Part shown: positions 20,297 through 30,359 of the stretch, in pieces | Layout: each line of letters begins with the position of its first letter | Numbering within the stretch: the first letter of the stretch is position 1 | Source: Vibrio metoecus | GTDB taxonomy: Bacteria; Pseudomonadota; Gammaproteobacteria; Enterobacterales; Vibrionaceae | Direction of reading: 5' to 3' | DNA length: 64,000 nt | Assembly (NCBI RefSeq): GCF_000696385.1 | Contig: NZ_JJMN01000064.1 | Coordinates: 186,001 to 250,000 of the forward strand | The notes under the pieces: model-generated | Told to the model about the DNA's origin: nothing | Seen by the model: the letters and a program-made list of their open reading frames with translations, nothing else | Databases searched by the model: none | Translations under genes and position numbers: made by a program

Positions 20297-21484
20297 ATGA
20301 ATTCAAAAAATACTGACACCGAATTTGATGGTGAACGCGCAGCTCAGTCGCGTAAAAAAGGGTTTCTCGGATTAGCGGCCGCAATTGTGGTTGCCGGGGG
20401 GAGCTATGCACTCTATTGGCACTTTATCGGGTCACGCTACATTTCAACCGACAACGCTTATGCCGCGGCCGAAATCGCCGAAGTCACACCGGCTGTGGGC
20501 GGTATTATCGCGCAAGTGAATGTGGTGGACACCGAGTATGTCAAACAAGGTGATGTACTCGTGCAGTTGGATGATACTGATGCGCGATTGGCTTTGCTTC
20601 AAGCAGAAGCGGATTTGGCTCTCGCAGAACGCCGTGTGCGCAGTTATCTTGCGAATGATGAAGGGTTGACCGCGATGGTCGAAGCCCAGGAAGCCAATGA
20701 ACAGCGGGTGAAAGCGCAGTTTAAAGCCGCACAAGCGGATTTTGAGCGCGCCAAAATCGATTTATCTCGTCGGGAAGATTTAGTGCGTTCGGGGTCTGTT
20801 TCTGGTGAAGAGTTGACGAATGCCAAAACAGGGTTTGCACAGGCTCAAGCGAACTTTAACGCCGCAAAAGCCGCGATGGCTCAAGCTCAGGCGACCAAAC
20901 TATCGACTATCGGATCACAAAAAGCCAATGCTGCGTTGACCGATAATACGACTGTAGACAGTAACCCTGAAGTCTTACTGGCGAAAGCGCGTTATGAACA
21001 AGCGAAAATCGATCTCGAACGAACGGTTATTCGTGCGCCGATCAGTGGTGTGGTTGCTAAGCGTCAAGTGCAAGTAGGGCGTCGAGTACAAGTGGGTATG
21101 CCATTGATGACCGTAGTGCCGACGACTCAAATTTATGTCGATGCGAACTTTAAAGAAGTGGAACTGCGTAACGTGAAAGTCGGGCAACCGGTGACATTAA
21201 CAGCCGATCTGTATGGTGATGAAGTGACCTATCATGGTGTGGTTGTTGGTTTTTCTGGTGGTACGGGTTCTGCGTTTTCCATGATCCCTGCGCAAAATGC
21301 GACAGGTAACTGGATTAAAGTGGTACAGCGTCTACCGATCCGTATCGAGTTGGACCCCAAAGATCTGCAAGCTTACCCATTGCAAGTTGGACTTTCTATG
21401 GTGGCAACAGTAGATACCGCGGGTAATACGGATCCGCAAACCTTAGCCCAGTACCGTGCCGCAAAAGCTTCAACGCAAGGCTAA
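20297..21484 (+). CDS. vceA: Membrane fusion protein VceA (EmrA-like)
   Basis: 395 residues. There is a single N-terminal membrane anchor (about residues 24-43), a biotinyl-lipoyl half-motif (ISTDNAYAAAEIAEVTPAVGGIIAQVNVVD), a long coiled coil (about 90-220), the second lipoyl half TVIRAPISGVVAKRQVQVG, then the beta-barrel (VDANFKEVELRNVKVGQPV). It is the periplasmic adaptor joining VceB to VceC. It is spaced 9 bases from vceB. Intact. Confidence 0.93.
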   Translation: MNSKNTDTEFDGERAAQSRKKGFLGLAAAIVVAGGSYALYWHFIGSRYISTDNAYAAAEIAEVTPAVGGIIAQVNVVDTEYVKQGDVLVQLDDTDARLALLQAEADLALAERRVRSYLANDEGLTAMVEAQEANEQRVKAQFKAAQADFERAKIDLSRREDLVRSGSVSGEELTNAKTGFAQAQANFNAAKAAMAQAQATKLSTIGSQKANAALTDNTTVDSNPEVLLAKARYEQAKIDLERTVIRAPISGVVAKRQVQVGRRVQVGMPLMTVVPTTQIYVDANFKEVELRNVKVGQPVTLTADLYGDEVTYHGVVVGFSGGTGSAFSMIPAQNATGNWIKVVQRLPIRIELDPKDLQAYPLQVGLSMVATVDTAGNTDPQTLAQYRAAKASTQG

Positions 21485-21493
21485 GGTGAATTC

Positions 21494-23032
21494 ATGAGTC
21501 ATAACACTGACAATGAGATTCAACCCTTATCAGGATGGGCACTGTTTTTCGGTGCCTTATGTCTGGCAATGGCGAATTTTCTCGCAATTTTGGATACGAC
21601 CATCGCTAACGTATCGGTTTCAAGTATTGCCGGGAGCTTAGGTACATCAACCAGTCAAGGGACTTATGTCATCACCTCTTACGCCGTTGCAGAAGCGATT
21701 TCAGTGCCTCTTACTGGTTGGTTAGCCTCACGGTTTGGCTCTATTCGGGTTTTTGTCACCTGTTTCCTGTTATTTGGTGTTTTTTCTCTGCTTTGCGGTT
21801 TGGCAAACAGCATGAATACGTTGGTGATGTTTCGGATCTTTCTCGGCTTTGCCGGCGGGCCTTTAATGCCACTCTCGCAAACCTTGATGATTCGGATTTT
21901 CCCGAAAAACAAAAGCCATGCCGCGATTGGTATTTGGTCGATGACGACGCTTGTCGCGCCGATCATGGGGCCAATTTTAGGGGGAGTTCTGTGTGATCAG
22001 CTCAGTTGGCCATACATTCTTTTTCATACAAAATGTCCTTTTGCGATTGCGGCAGCATTGCTGTGCTGGAAGTTACTGAGAAAATTTGAAACCAAAACCA
22101 AGCATTCGAAAATTGATAAAGTGGGGCTGGCGCTACTGGTTGTGTGGGTCGCGGCACTGCAATTGATGTTGGATGAAGGTAAAGATCATGATTGGTTTGA
22201 ATCCTCTCGTATTGTGATGCTGGCAGCGATTGCCGTGATTGGTTTTATCGCGTTCTTGATTTGGGAGTTGACGGAACGTAATCCGGTAGTGGATTTAAAG
22301 GTATTCCGACATCGCGGTTACAGCATGAGCATGGTGACGTTGTCACTCGCATTTGGCGCTTTTTTTAGTATCTCGGTACTGACACCGTTGTGGCTACAAA
22401 TCTATATGGGTTACACCGCGACGATCTCAGGCCAAGCAACTGCCAAAATGGGGATCTTAGCGGTATTTTTGGCACCTATTGTGGCCAATTTGTCGTCTAA
22501 GTTTGATCCGAGGCCGTTCGTTTTCTTCGGCGTAATGTGGCTAGGGTTATGGACTTTCATGCGCGGTTTTAACACGGTAGACATGACGTTCTCGCAAATC
22601 AGCTGGCCTTTGTTCTTTCAAGGCATCGGTATGCCACTGTTCTTTGTGCCATTGACTGCGATTGCCCTAGGTAGCGTGAAACCCCATGAAATAGAATCGG
22701 CTGCCGGCTTGATGAATTTTATTCGAACCTTATCTGGTGCCTTTGCTACCTCAATGATCAATACATCATGGGAACATGAAACACGTTATGTCCATGCTGA
22801 ATTAGCCGGATTAACCGATAAAGCCGGAATTGCTACGCAGGCCATGCAAAGCTCTGGAATGAGTGCTGAACAGAGCCGATCAGCGATGGACTGGATGCTA
22901 CAAAATCAGAGTGTGATGGTGGCAACCAACCAGTTGTTTATTGTGATTGCGCTGATCTTTGCTTTTGCAGCATGCATGATTTGGTTTGCGCCCAGACCGA
23001 AAAAGGCTGTGGATACTTCCGCAGTGCATTAA
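21494..23032 (+). CDS. vceB: MFS drug:H+ antiporter VceB (EmrB/QacA, DHA2)
   Basis: 512 residues with about 14 membrane helices. N-terminal motif D1 LAILDTTIANVSVSSIAGSLG, motif A GWLASRFGSIRVF and motif C in IMGPILGGVLCDQLSW are present. It is the inner-membrane pump of the VceCAB tripartite system, which exports hydrophobic compounds such as deoxycholate, CCCP and nalidixic acid in V. cholerae. Last gene of the operon, followed by a strong terminator. Intact. Confidence 0.93.
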   Translation: MSHNTDNEIQPLSGWALFFGALCLAMANFLAILDTTIANVSVSSIAGSLGTSTSQGTYVITSYAVAEAISVPLTGWLASRFGSIRVFVTCFLLFGVFSLLCGLANSMNTLVMFRIFLGFAGGPLMPLSQTLMIRIFPKNKSHAAIGIWSMTTLVAPIMGPILGGVLCDQLSWPYILFHTKCPFAIAAALLCWKLLRKFETKTKHSKIDKVGLALLVVWVAALQLMLDEGKDHDWFESSRIVMLAAIAVIGFIAFLIWELTERNPVVDLKVFRHRGYSMSMVTLSLAFGAFFSISVLTPLWLQIYMGYTATISGQATAKMGILAVFLAPIVANLSSKFDPRPFVFFGVMWLGLWTFMRGFNTVDMTFSQISWPLFFQGIGMPLFFVPLTAIALGSVKPHEIESAAGLMNFIRTLSGAFATSMINTSWEHETRYVHAELAGLTDKAGIATQAMQSSGMSAEQSRSAMDWMLQNQSVMVATNQLFIVIALIFAFAACMIWFAPRPKKAVDTSAVH

Positions 23033-23033
23033 A

Positions 23034-23075
23034 TAATAACGGCGTAATACCCAAAGGTGTTACGCCGTTATTTCA
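23034..23075 (+). terminator. Terminator after vceB (bidirectional)
   Basis: AATAACGGCGTAA pairs with TTACGCCGTTATT around a loop containing ACCCAAAGGT, giving a long AT-capped GC stem. It separates vceB from the convergent chemoreceptor gene. Confidence 0.85.
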
Positions 23076-23106
23076 TCAAGCTCAGTAACCTTGTTAGGTA
23101 TGGAGG

Positions 23107-24843
23107 TTACTGCACTCTAAATCGTCCCACGACATCGCTTAACGCGTGGGAGGTGTTTTGTAACTCATCACTGACGGAAGCCACTTGCGCCGCATTATGG
23201 TTGAGTTCACGAACCATCTCCTGAATCGCTGCCATGTTTTTACTCACTTCTTGTGTGACTTGGCGCTGCTCCATGGCAGAGGTGGCCATCAGCGTATTTA
23301 GGTTGTTGATTTCAGCTACTGAATCGGTCACTAGATTGAGTGAGTCCATGACATGATTAGTACGTTCAGCCGTTTCTTCACAGTGAATACGGGTTGAATC
23401 CATCTCTTTTACTACGTTTTCCGTAGTGGTTTTCAACGTCGCTAGCATGTCATTAATTTGCGAAGTGCTCTGTTGTGTGCGAGAGGCTAATGCGCGAACT
23501 TCATCAGCGACTACCGCAAAACCTCGGCCTTGTTCTCCTGCACGAGCGGCTTCAATTGCCGCGTTGAGCGCCAGTAGATTCGTTTGTTCTGCAATCGCCC
23601 CAATCACTTGTAATACGGAGGTGATCTGTTTCGTATCTTCGCTCATGCGGGTGATCGTTCCCGCCATAGCGGAGACTTGGGTCACCAGTCCATTCACACT
23701 GTTTACTGCTCCGCTAACGGTTTGCTTTGATTCATCAGCGTAGCGATTGGTTTGCTCGGTGAGTAGCGCAGCATCATCTGCACTCTGTGCAATGGAACTT
23801 GCACTAGCGCTCATTTCTTCAATCGCGGTAATGGCTTGCTCTGTTTCTTGCGTATGTTGGTTCAGTGTATTGAGATTAGACCGCGCCTGATTGCTCAAAT
23901 GCACGACGGCATGATCAATTCCATTCGATGAGTCCGCGACTTCGATAAACATTTGCTGCAGTTTCTCAATGAAAAGGTTGATGGAGTGGGATATTTGACC
24001 GATTTCATCGTTTGATTCCACCGCAAGGCGTTGGGTCAGATCTCCATTACCTTGTGATAAGTCGGCGACCAAAGTGTTGAGGCGGCTTAATGGCTTAAAA
24101 GAAACGTGCAGCATGGCAACACTAGCAATAATAATAACTGAGGCACACACCAGAAGCGCGAGGGTAATTTTCCAATTGAGTTGATCGGTATTGGCCTGAA
24201 TGGCGGCTAAATCGATGTAGCCAATTAATTGCCAATTTTGCCCTGCGAAATTGATTGGGCGAATAATTGGCGTGAGATTTTCCCCCTGTTTATCCGTAAA
24301 AATCACACTCCCATTGGCCATCAACTCGGCAAAGCTGCCTTCGGTTGCGTAATCGAGCATCATTTGGCTAAAGGGGGAAAGGTTGAACACGAAGAAATCA
24401 ACCGAGTCATCAAAGCGCTTGACGGAAAAAGTAATCGTCGGCTGCCCCTCATGCATGATCACAGGGCTAACCACAACTGCATCACCATGATTTTCAGCGA
24501 GATTCACGTACTGCTGTGCATCTTCTTCGCTCATATTCCCCGTATCATCAAAAGCATATCCGTTGACGATCTTAATGATTTTATCGAAGCCCGAACTGGC
24601 TTTGGTTTCACCAATATCCATCATGCTGAAATTCAAACTTTGTGCGAGAGCTAACTTGCTGTTCAGTTCGTTTTCGAGCTTACGTTGCATTAAGTCAATG
24701 TTATGTGTGATGTTGTGACTATCGGCGTTCTGGATGTAACGGCTGATAAAATAGTTAACACTAAAATAGGAGGTGGTGATGGTCAGCGAGATAATCGTGA
24801 TGATCAGAGCAATTATCTTGTTCTTAAACGAGAGTTGGGTCAT
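23107..24843 (-). CDS. Methyl-accepting chemotaxis protein, Cache-type sensor
   Basis: 578 residues. Membrane segment 1 is at about residues 9-30. A periplasmic double-Cache-like sensor follows ([43 protein letters not shown]), then membrane segment 2 at about 201-222, HAMP ([25 protein letters not shown]) and the signalling tip [20 protein letters not shown] near residue 400. Intact. Cache receptors of this type typically bind amino acids or small organic acids; the ligand here is unknown. Monocistronic, on the strand opposite to vceCAB. Confidence 0.88.
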   Translation of the reverse strand: MTQLSFKNKIIALIITIISLTITTSYFSVNYFISRYIQNADSHNITHNIDLMQRKLENELNSKLALAQSLNFSMMDIGETKASSGFDKIIKIVNGYAFDDTGNMSEEDAQQYVNLAENHGDAVVVSPVIMHEGQPTITFSVKRFDDSVDFFVFNLSPFSQMMLDYATEGSFAELMANGSVIFTDKQGENLTPIIRPINFAGQNWQLIGYIDLAAIQANTDQLNWKITLALLVCASVIIIASVAMLHVSFKPLSRLNTLVADLSQGNGDLTQRLAVESNDEIGQISHSINLFIEKLQQMFIEVADSSNGIDHAVVHLSNQARSNLNTLNQHTQETEQAITAIEEMSASASSIAQSADDAALLTEQTNRYADESKQTVSGAVNSVNGLVTQVSAMAGTITRMSEDTKQITSVLQVIGAIAEQTNLLALNAAIEAARAGEQGRGFAVVADEVRALASRTQQSTSQINDMLATLKTTTENVVKEMDSTRIHCEETAERTNHVMDSLNLVTDSVAEINNLNTLMATSAMEQRQVTQEVSKNMAAIQEMVRELNHNAAQVASVSDELQNTSHALSDVVGRFRVQ

Positions 24844-25030
24844 AGCACTTTACATCCTTAAAAGTGATTAATTTGAATGGCACTTCCTGCGCCATTGGGA
24901 AAACTCATGCAAAAGTTTGGCTCACATACTAAGTGAGCTGTGTCATGGTTGCAATTGTGTTGCATCTATTTACAGAATTTATCTCGACTATGCCGAAAAA
25001 TGGTGCCGATGAGAGCCGAGCATTCCAGAT

Positions 25031-25063
25031 AAAAAGAACCCCCACAATACGTGGGGCTCTTGA
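25031..25063 (-). terminator. Terminator after the M32 carboxypeptidase gene
   Basis: On the minus strand AGAGCCCCAC-GTATT-GTGGGGGTTCT is followed by TTTTT, 5 bases after the stop codon. About 190 bases between it and the chemoreceptor start (24844-25030) show no gene and must hold the receptor promoter. Confidence 0.88.
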
Positions 25064-25067
25064 ACGA

Positions 25068-26552
25068 TCACTTCAGATAGCGTTGGCTTAAGTGTGCCTT
25101 GAAATGTTCAGGATTGAGGGTTTCTCCGGTAGCTTGCTTAACCAGTTCATTGGTGCTAAATAAGCTTCCTTTACTCCAAATATGCTCAGATAACCAAGCA
25201 AAAATCGGTGAGAGATCGCCGCGGCGAATCGCGCCATCCACATCGACGGTTTTCTTCATTGCTGCCATAAACTGCGCGGCATACATGGCACCTAAGGTGT
25301 AGCTTGGGAAGTAACCAAAGCTGCCGTCGGTCCAGTGAATATCCTGCATACACCCATTTTGGTCGTTGCCTTTGGTGCTTAGGCCTAAGTAAGCCTGCAT
25401 TTTTTGATCCCAAAGTTCTGGCACATCAGTGTGTTTGATTTTGCCGTTCATCAAATCTCGTTCGATTTCAAAACGCAGGATCACATGGGCTGGGTAGGTG
25501 AGCTCATCTGCATCTACGCGGATAAAATCTTTCTGTACGCGAGTGTACAGCTTTTGAATGTTTTCCACTCGGAATACAGGATCATTCATCGCCGAAAAAT
25601 GTTTGCCTGCCAGTTCGGCGAGATGAGCAATAAACGCAGGGCTACGGCCGACTTGCATTTCAAAAAACAGCGATTGTGATTCATGAATGCCCATCGAGCG
25701 GGCTTCACCAGCCGGAGTGCCTGCCAAATGTTTAGGTAAGCCTTGCTCGTAACGCGCATGGCCAGTTTCATGCACAATACCCATCAGCGATTGCACAAAC
25801 TCGCTTTCGTTGTAGCGTGTGGTAATGCGCACATCACTTGGCACGCCGCCACAGAAGGGATGCACACTTTCATCAAGGCGGCCGTGGTTGAAATCAAATT
25901 GCAGCAGTTTCATCACCTCTAGCCCAAGCGCTTTTTGGTTTTCAGCAGGATAGTGGCCTTTGGGGGCGATAAAGCTTTCGCTACTCTGCTTTTCAATCAC
26001 CACGTCAATTAAGTTGGGTAGCCAAGTTTTTACATCACTAAATACACGATTGAGCTGTTCAGTTGTCGTGCCCGGTTCGTACAGTTCCAGCATCGCATCG
26101 TAAGGGGTTTTACCGGTCGCTTCGGCACGAATTTGCGCCTCTTCTTGAGAAAGCTTGACCACTTCTGCCCAGTTTTTTTCAAAACCGGCCCAATCATTAT
26201 TTTTGCGTTGGCTGCGCCAAGCATGCTCACATTTGGAGCCCGCTAGTGATTGCGCTTCTACCAAGGCTTCTGGGAGCACAGTAGCTTGTTGCCATTGGCG
26301 TTTCATTTCGCGCAGGGTCGATTGTTGCTCGGTATTGAGCGTTTCACTTTCTGCCTCGGCAAACCAATCGGCCAATTGTGGCTGGGTCATTAAACCGTGA
26401 ATATGCACAGAAAGCTCAGCCATGGCTTGCGAGCGTGCTTCTGCACCGCCACTGGGCATCACTGCGGCTTGATCCCAACCGACAATAGATGATAAATGAT
26501 TGAAGTTAGAAATTTTCTTAGAATGTTTTACTAATTTATTGAATGCATTCAT
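25068..26552 (-). CDS. Carboxypeptidase Taq, M32 metallopeptidase
   Basis: 494 residues from ATG 26552 (MNAFNKLVKHSK); the frame is open 21 codons further upstream, but that part is not family-like. The zinc site HETGH lies in GIVHETGHARYEQGLP (about residue 265). Other M32 hallmarks are DVRITTRY, GIHESQSLFFE, IRVDADELTYPAH and GSFGYFPSYTLGAMYA. It removes C-terminal residues from peptides in the cytoplasm. In V. cholerae this gene adjoins the hcp-1/vgrG-1 cluster, as here, in the opposite orientation. No functional link to type VI secretion is implied. Confidence 0.93.
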   Translation of the reverse strand: MNAFNKLVKHSKKISNFNHLSSIVGWDQAAVMPSGGAEARSQAMAELSVHIHGLMTQPQLADWFAEAESETLNTEQQSTLREMKRQWQQATVLPEALVEAQSLAGSKCEHAWRSQRKNNDWAGFEKNWAEVVKLSQEEAQIRAEATGKTPYDAMLELYEPGTTTEQLNRVFSDVKTWLPNLIDVVIEKQSSESFIAPKGHYPAENQKALGLEVMKLLQFDFNHGRLDESVHPFCGGVPSDVRITTRYNESEFVQSLMGIVHETGHARYEQGLPKHLAGTPAGEARSMGIHESQSLFFEMQVGRSPAFIAHLAELAGKHFSAMNDPVFRVENIQKLYTRVQKDFIRVDADELTYPAHVILRFEIERDLMNGKIKHTDVPELWDQKMQAYLGLSTKGNDQNGCMQDIHWTDGSFGYFPSYTLGAMYAAQFMAAMKKTVDVDGAIRRGDLSPIFAWLSEHIWSKGSLFSTNELVKQATGETLNPEHFKAHLSQRYLK

Positions 26553-26871
26553 GGAATTTGCCTTCCGTGACGTTAAATGAAAGTGAAGTGTATCAATCAA
26601 GGTGCAGATAACCAAGTGTTCTCAGTTGGCCAAGTATTTTTAGTTATCAAGTTCAATACTGCGATTTTTATCATCAAGATGAATCTTGCCCACCAAGCAA
26701 GATCTTGCTCAAGTACAGGCAGCTTTTTGCTTTATTGATGGAGATGATTGAATAACACATTGATTTTAAATGGCAAGTAAGTTGGCATCGACCTTGCTCT
26801 TTCTATGGCGACGGTGCGCTTAGCGCGTTAACGCTTTCATTATTTAATGATTTTTTAGAAAGGAAATAGCC
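26553..26871. other. Intergenic region between M32 carboxypeptidase and hcp
   Basis: It holds the sigma54 promoter of hcp (separate entry) and the upstream promoter of the carboxypeptidase gene. The AT-rich part at 26630-26780 is the likely place for upstream activator (VasH) binding, but I cannot name a consensus. GCGTTAACGC at 26825-26834 is a perfect palindrome in the hcp leader. Confidence 0.5.
26782..26797 (+). promoter_or_regulatory. Sigma54 (RpoN) promoter of hcp
   Basis: TTGGCATCGACCTTGC matches the -24/-12 consensus TGGCAC-N5-TTGC. The invariant GG (26784-26785) and GC (26796-26797) are exactly 10 bases apart. Transcription would start near 26809, leaving a leader of about 63 bases with AGGAAAT as ribosome binding site. 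V. cholerae hcp operons are known to need RpoN and the activator VasH. Confidence 0.88.
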
Positions 26872-27390
26872 ATGCCAACTCCATGTTATATCTCTATCGA
26901 AGGCCAAACTCAGGGCCTTATCACTGCAGGCGCATGTACTGCTGACTCTATCGGCGATTCATTCGTTGAAGGCCACGAAGATGAGATGCTGGTTCAGCAG
27001 TTTGACCACGTCGTAACCGTACCGACTGACCCACAATCAGGTCAGCCTTCAGGCCAACGTGTGCACAAGCCATTCAAATTCACTGTGGCGCTGAACAAAG
27101 CAGTTCCTCTGCTGTACAACGCGCTCTCTTCAGGTGAGAAGCTGAAAACCGTTGAACTGAAGTGGTACCGTACCTCTATCGAAGGTAAACAAGAGAACTT
27201 CTTCACCACTAAGCTGGAAAACGCGTCTATCGTCGATATCCACTGTGAAATGCCACACTGCCAAGACCCAGCAAAATCTGATTTCACTCAGAATGTCACT
27301 GTGTCTCTGTCTTACCGCAAAATCACTTGGGACCACGTTAACGCGGGGACTTCAGGTGCGGATGACTGGCGTAAGCCAATCGAAGCGTAA
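26872..27390 (+). CDS. hcp: T6SS tube protein Hcp
   Basis: 172 residues, the normal Hcp length, starting MPTPCYISIEGQTQG. Family motifs visible: QFDHVVTVPTDPQSGQPSGQRVHKPF, ELKWYRTSIEGKQENFFTTKLENASIVDI and VSLSYRKITWDHVNAGTSGADDWR. It stacks as hexamer rings into the secreted inner tube of the type VI machine. First gene of the auxiliary cluster, behind a sigma54 promoter. It is followed by a 127-base gap with two hairpins before vgrG. High codon regularity fits strong expression. Intact. Confidence 0.96.
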   Translation: MPTPCYISIEGQTQGLITAGACTADSIGDSFVEGHEDEMLVQQFDHVVTVPTDPQSGQPSGQRVHKPFKFTVALNKAVPLLYNALSSGEKLKTVELKWYRTSIEGKQENFFTTKLENASIVDIHCEMPHCQDPAKSDFTQNVTVSLSYRKITWDHVNAGTSGADDWRKPIEA

Positions 27391-27409
27391 TTTACGCTCC
27401 GAGTATGTC

Positions 27410-27484
27410 GCTCACCTTCGGGTGGGCGGCTGTAAACCTTAAACCCAGAGTATCGTTTGGCGCGGTATTGTGGGTTTAAGGTTT
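27410..27484 (+). other. Two hairpins between hcp and vgrG, possible attenuator
   Basis: Hairpin 1: GCTCACC-TTC-GGGTGGGC (27410-27428). Hairpin 2: a perfect AAACCTTAAACCCA / TGGGTTTAAGGTTT repeat (27434-27447 / 27471-27484), with a 23-base loop and TTTTG just after. They could reduce read-through from hcp to vgrG or stabilise the hcp message. That would fit a need for hundreds of Hcp copies per VgrG trimer. Confidence 0.6.
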
Positions 27485-27517
27485 TGCCATTTTTAATGTA
27501 GGGGAAGGAAAGGCAGG

Positions 27518-29574
27518 ATGGCGACATTAGCGTACAGCATTGAGGTGGAAGGGCTGGAAGATGAGACTCTGGTGGTCAGAGGCTTTCACGGGCAGGAGTC
27601 ACTCTCCAACAGCGTCTTTTTAGAGCAAGCCTGTTACGGATTTCGGTATGAAGTGCAACTGGCGAGTCGGGTATCGAAGCTGACCGCTGAGCAGATGGTC
27701 GATAAGCGTGCTGAGCTGAAGCTTTACCGCAATTCACAGTTGGTGCAGCGCGTGCACGGCATTGTACGTGCTTTCAGCCAAGGCGATATCGGCCATCACC
27801 ACACCTTCTACGAACTCACCTTAGTGCCAGCCTTAGAGCGCTTATCCCTGCGCCACAACAGCCGCATCTTTCAAAAGCAGACTGTCCCTGAGATTCTCTC
27901 TATCTTGCTGCAAGAGATGGGGCTTACCGATTACGCTTTTGCGCTCAAGCGTGATTGCGTGCAGCCGTGAGTTTTGCGTGACCAGTACCGCGAAAGCGAC
28001 ATCGACTTTCTGCACCGCCTCGCCGCTGAAGAAGGCTTGGTGTACAGCTTTGTCCATGAAGCGGGCAAACATACCCTCTATTTCAGTGATGCCAGTGACA
28101 GCTTAAGTAAACTGCCTGAGCCCATCCCGTACAACGCCTTAGCGGGCGGCGCGATAGATACCCCGTACATCCACGGCTTAACCTATCGCACCCAAGCGGA
28201 AGTGAGCGAAGTTCAGCTCAAAGACTACAGCTTCAAAAAGACCGGCTTACTCCTTCTTGCATACCGTACAAGGCACAGAGCTTGGCTATCAGCAAACCCG
28301 TTACCAACACTTTGATGCGCCGGGGCGTTATAAAGACGATGTCAACGGTGAAGCTTTTAGCCAAATCCGCTTAGACTACCTGCGCCGCCATGCCCACACC
28401 GCAACAGGGCAGAGCAACGAGCCACTCCTGCGTGCGGGCTATAAGTTTGACCTGCAAGAGCACCTTGACCCAGCGATGAACCGCGATTGGGTGGTGGTGT
28501 CGATTAACCACCAAGGTGAGCAGCCGCAAGCGCTACAAGAAGAGGGCGGCAGTGGTGCAACGACCTACAGCAACCAATTTAGCTTAATTCCGGGGCACCT
28601 TCACTGGCGCGCTGAGCCACAACCTAAACCGCAAGTCGATGGCCCAATGATAGCCACGGTCGTTGGTCCTGAAGGCGAAGAAATCTTCTGTGATGAACAC
28701 GGGCGCGTAAAAATCCACTTCCCATGGGACCGTTACTCGAATGGCAATGAGCAGAGCTCGTGTTGGGTGCGGGTGTCACAAGGTTGGGCGGGCAGTCAAT
28801 ACGGCTTTATCGTCCATTCCGCGCATCGGTCATGAAGTGATTGTTTCTTTCTTAAACGGTGACCCAGACCAACCCATTATCACTGGCCGCACTTATCATG
28901 CGACCAACACACCGCCATACACCTTGCCGGAGCACAAAACCAAAACCGTGCTGCGCACCGAGACGCACCAAGGGGAAGGGTTTAACGAGCTCAGTTTTGA
29001 AGACCAAGCGGGCAAAGAGCAAATCTACCTGCATGCACAGAAAGACTTTGATAGTTTGATTGAAAACGACCACACCACGGTCATTCGCCACGACCAACAC
29101 CTGACGGTTGAAAATGACCAATTTACTCAGATTAAGCACAACCAACACCTGACGGTCGAGGGAGAAAGTCGAGAAGCGGTAACGGGCGAGCAAGTGCTGA
29201 GTATTGAAGGCTCGCTGCATGTGAAAGTGGGCAAAGTTTGGGTCAATGAAGCGGGTACAGAGATCCATGTGAAAGCGGGACAGAAAGTCGTGATTGAAGC
29301 GGGCTCCGAGATTACCGTTAAAGCGGGCGGCAGCTTTGTGAAAGTCGATCCGGCGGGGGTGCATTTGTCCGGTGCTTTGGTCAATCTCAACTCTGGCGGC
29401 AGTGCCGGAAGTGGTAGCGGCTTTGGCGGTGCAATGCCCGCCTTACCGGGCGGCTTAGAGCCTGCCGTGACGCTTGCTCCACCGCAAACCATTTCTTACC
29501 AAGCGTTGCTACAGGCCGAGCAAGCCAATGTTCCTGCGGTGAAGGTGTGTCCTTTAGCAGGAGCAACTTCATGA
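27518..29574 (+). CDS. vgrG: T6SS spike protein VgrG (several frameshifts in this sequence)
   Basis: Restored length about 683 residues. Order: gp27-like domain ([23 protein letters not shown]), gp5 OB-fold ([20 protein letters not shown]), DUF2345 beta-prism ([32 protein letters not shown]) and a short Gly/Pro tail ending CPLAGATS. There is no C-terminal actin cross-linking domain, unlike VgrG-1 of N16961. The frame breaks at about 27966 (+1, causing an in-frame TGA), 27981 (+2), 28241 (+1) and 28813 (+1). Removing these five bases leaves a continuous, conserved protein (for instance [13 protein letters not shown]), so I read them as errors. The stop overlaps the adaptor start (ATGA). Confidence 0.88.
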
Positions 29575-30359
29575 TTCAGCAGTGGTTAGTGGAACAAACC
29601 ACACCGGTCTTCTGGTTATTAGATCAGCAAGCTTTTAAATGCGTCATCGCAGCGAATAACGGAATAGGGTTTGACCGCACTCAGATTCTATTTCATGGCG
29701 AGACCTTTGCTCCTGTGATGAGTTTGTCACCTTGGTTAATTCCTGTCTCCGACAAGGTGCTAGAATTTCCGGATGAGCTGTTACAGCAAGGTATTTTCTT
29801 AACCAGCCATAGTTCGGCAAGTGAGTTATTAAGCCATCTTCAAAGCCTTTTGATTGCATCACTAGAAGGCGAAGAAGTACTGTTTCGTTTTTATGATAGG
29901 CAGGTCATTTTGCCTATGTTGGATGCGATGCGAGATCTGGAACGCAACGATTTTTTAGGGCCGGTAGAAAAATTAGCCGCCGTTAAGCAAGGAGTATTTC
30001 AGGAATGGGGAAATACGCGTAGTTCCGAGTTTATCTATCAGCCTGCGCCTTGGTGGAAAATACAGCCTTATCATTTGATGCCTCTGTATCGAACCGAAGT
30101 GCATGCCCAAGTTTTAGAACGACGTTTTTGGGAAAAGCTTCCTTACGTAATGGAACAGCTTGATGAGCCACATCAATGGATTAAAACCATTTTAGATGAA
30201 GCTAAGCAGGCTAATTTGGGACACGATAATGCAGAGAACTTAGTTTTAAATAACTTGTGGAAAGCCTCGTTAACCACTCTAGAACAGATGAGTGATGCTC
30301 TTCATCTTAATCAACAAGAACTTCAGGAAATAATGCAAATTCGGGAGAAATTAGCATGA
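29571..30359 (+). CDS. DUF4123 T6SS effector adaptor (Tap-1/TEC-like)
   Basis: 262 residues from ATG 29571, overlapping the vgrG stop by 4 bases and the effector start by 4 bases (ATGA on both sides). This tight coupling implies translational linkage. The N-terminal DUF4123 region contains [17 protein letters not shown] and [23 protein letters not shown] (FRFYD is the family hallmark). The C-terminal half is helical. These adaptors hold one particular effector and load it on the cognate VgrG, and they are not part of the fired spike. In V. cholerae this place is VC1417 (tap-1). Composition becomes more AT-rich than vgrG towards its 3' end. Confidence 0.88.
   Translation: MIQQWLVEQTTPVFWLLDQQAFKCVIAANNGIGFDRTQILFHGETFAPVMSLSPWLIPVSDKVLEFPDELLQQGIFLTSHSSASELLSHLQSLLIASLEGEEVLFRFYDRQVILPMLDAMRDLERNDFLGPVEKLAAVKQGVFQEWGNTRSSEFIYQPAPWWKIQPYHLMPLYRTEVHAQVLERRFWEKLPYVMEQLDEPHQWIKTILDEAKQANLGHDNAENLVLNNLWKASLTTLEQMSDALHLNQQELQEIMQIREKLA

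Noticed and set aside
27965-27976. In-frame TGA within vgrG, considered as selenocysteine or read-through.
   Set aside because: Nearby +1 and +2 insertions explain it fully and restore REFCV-type sequence; no SECIS-like hairpin is seen and VgrG is not a selenoprotein family.
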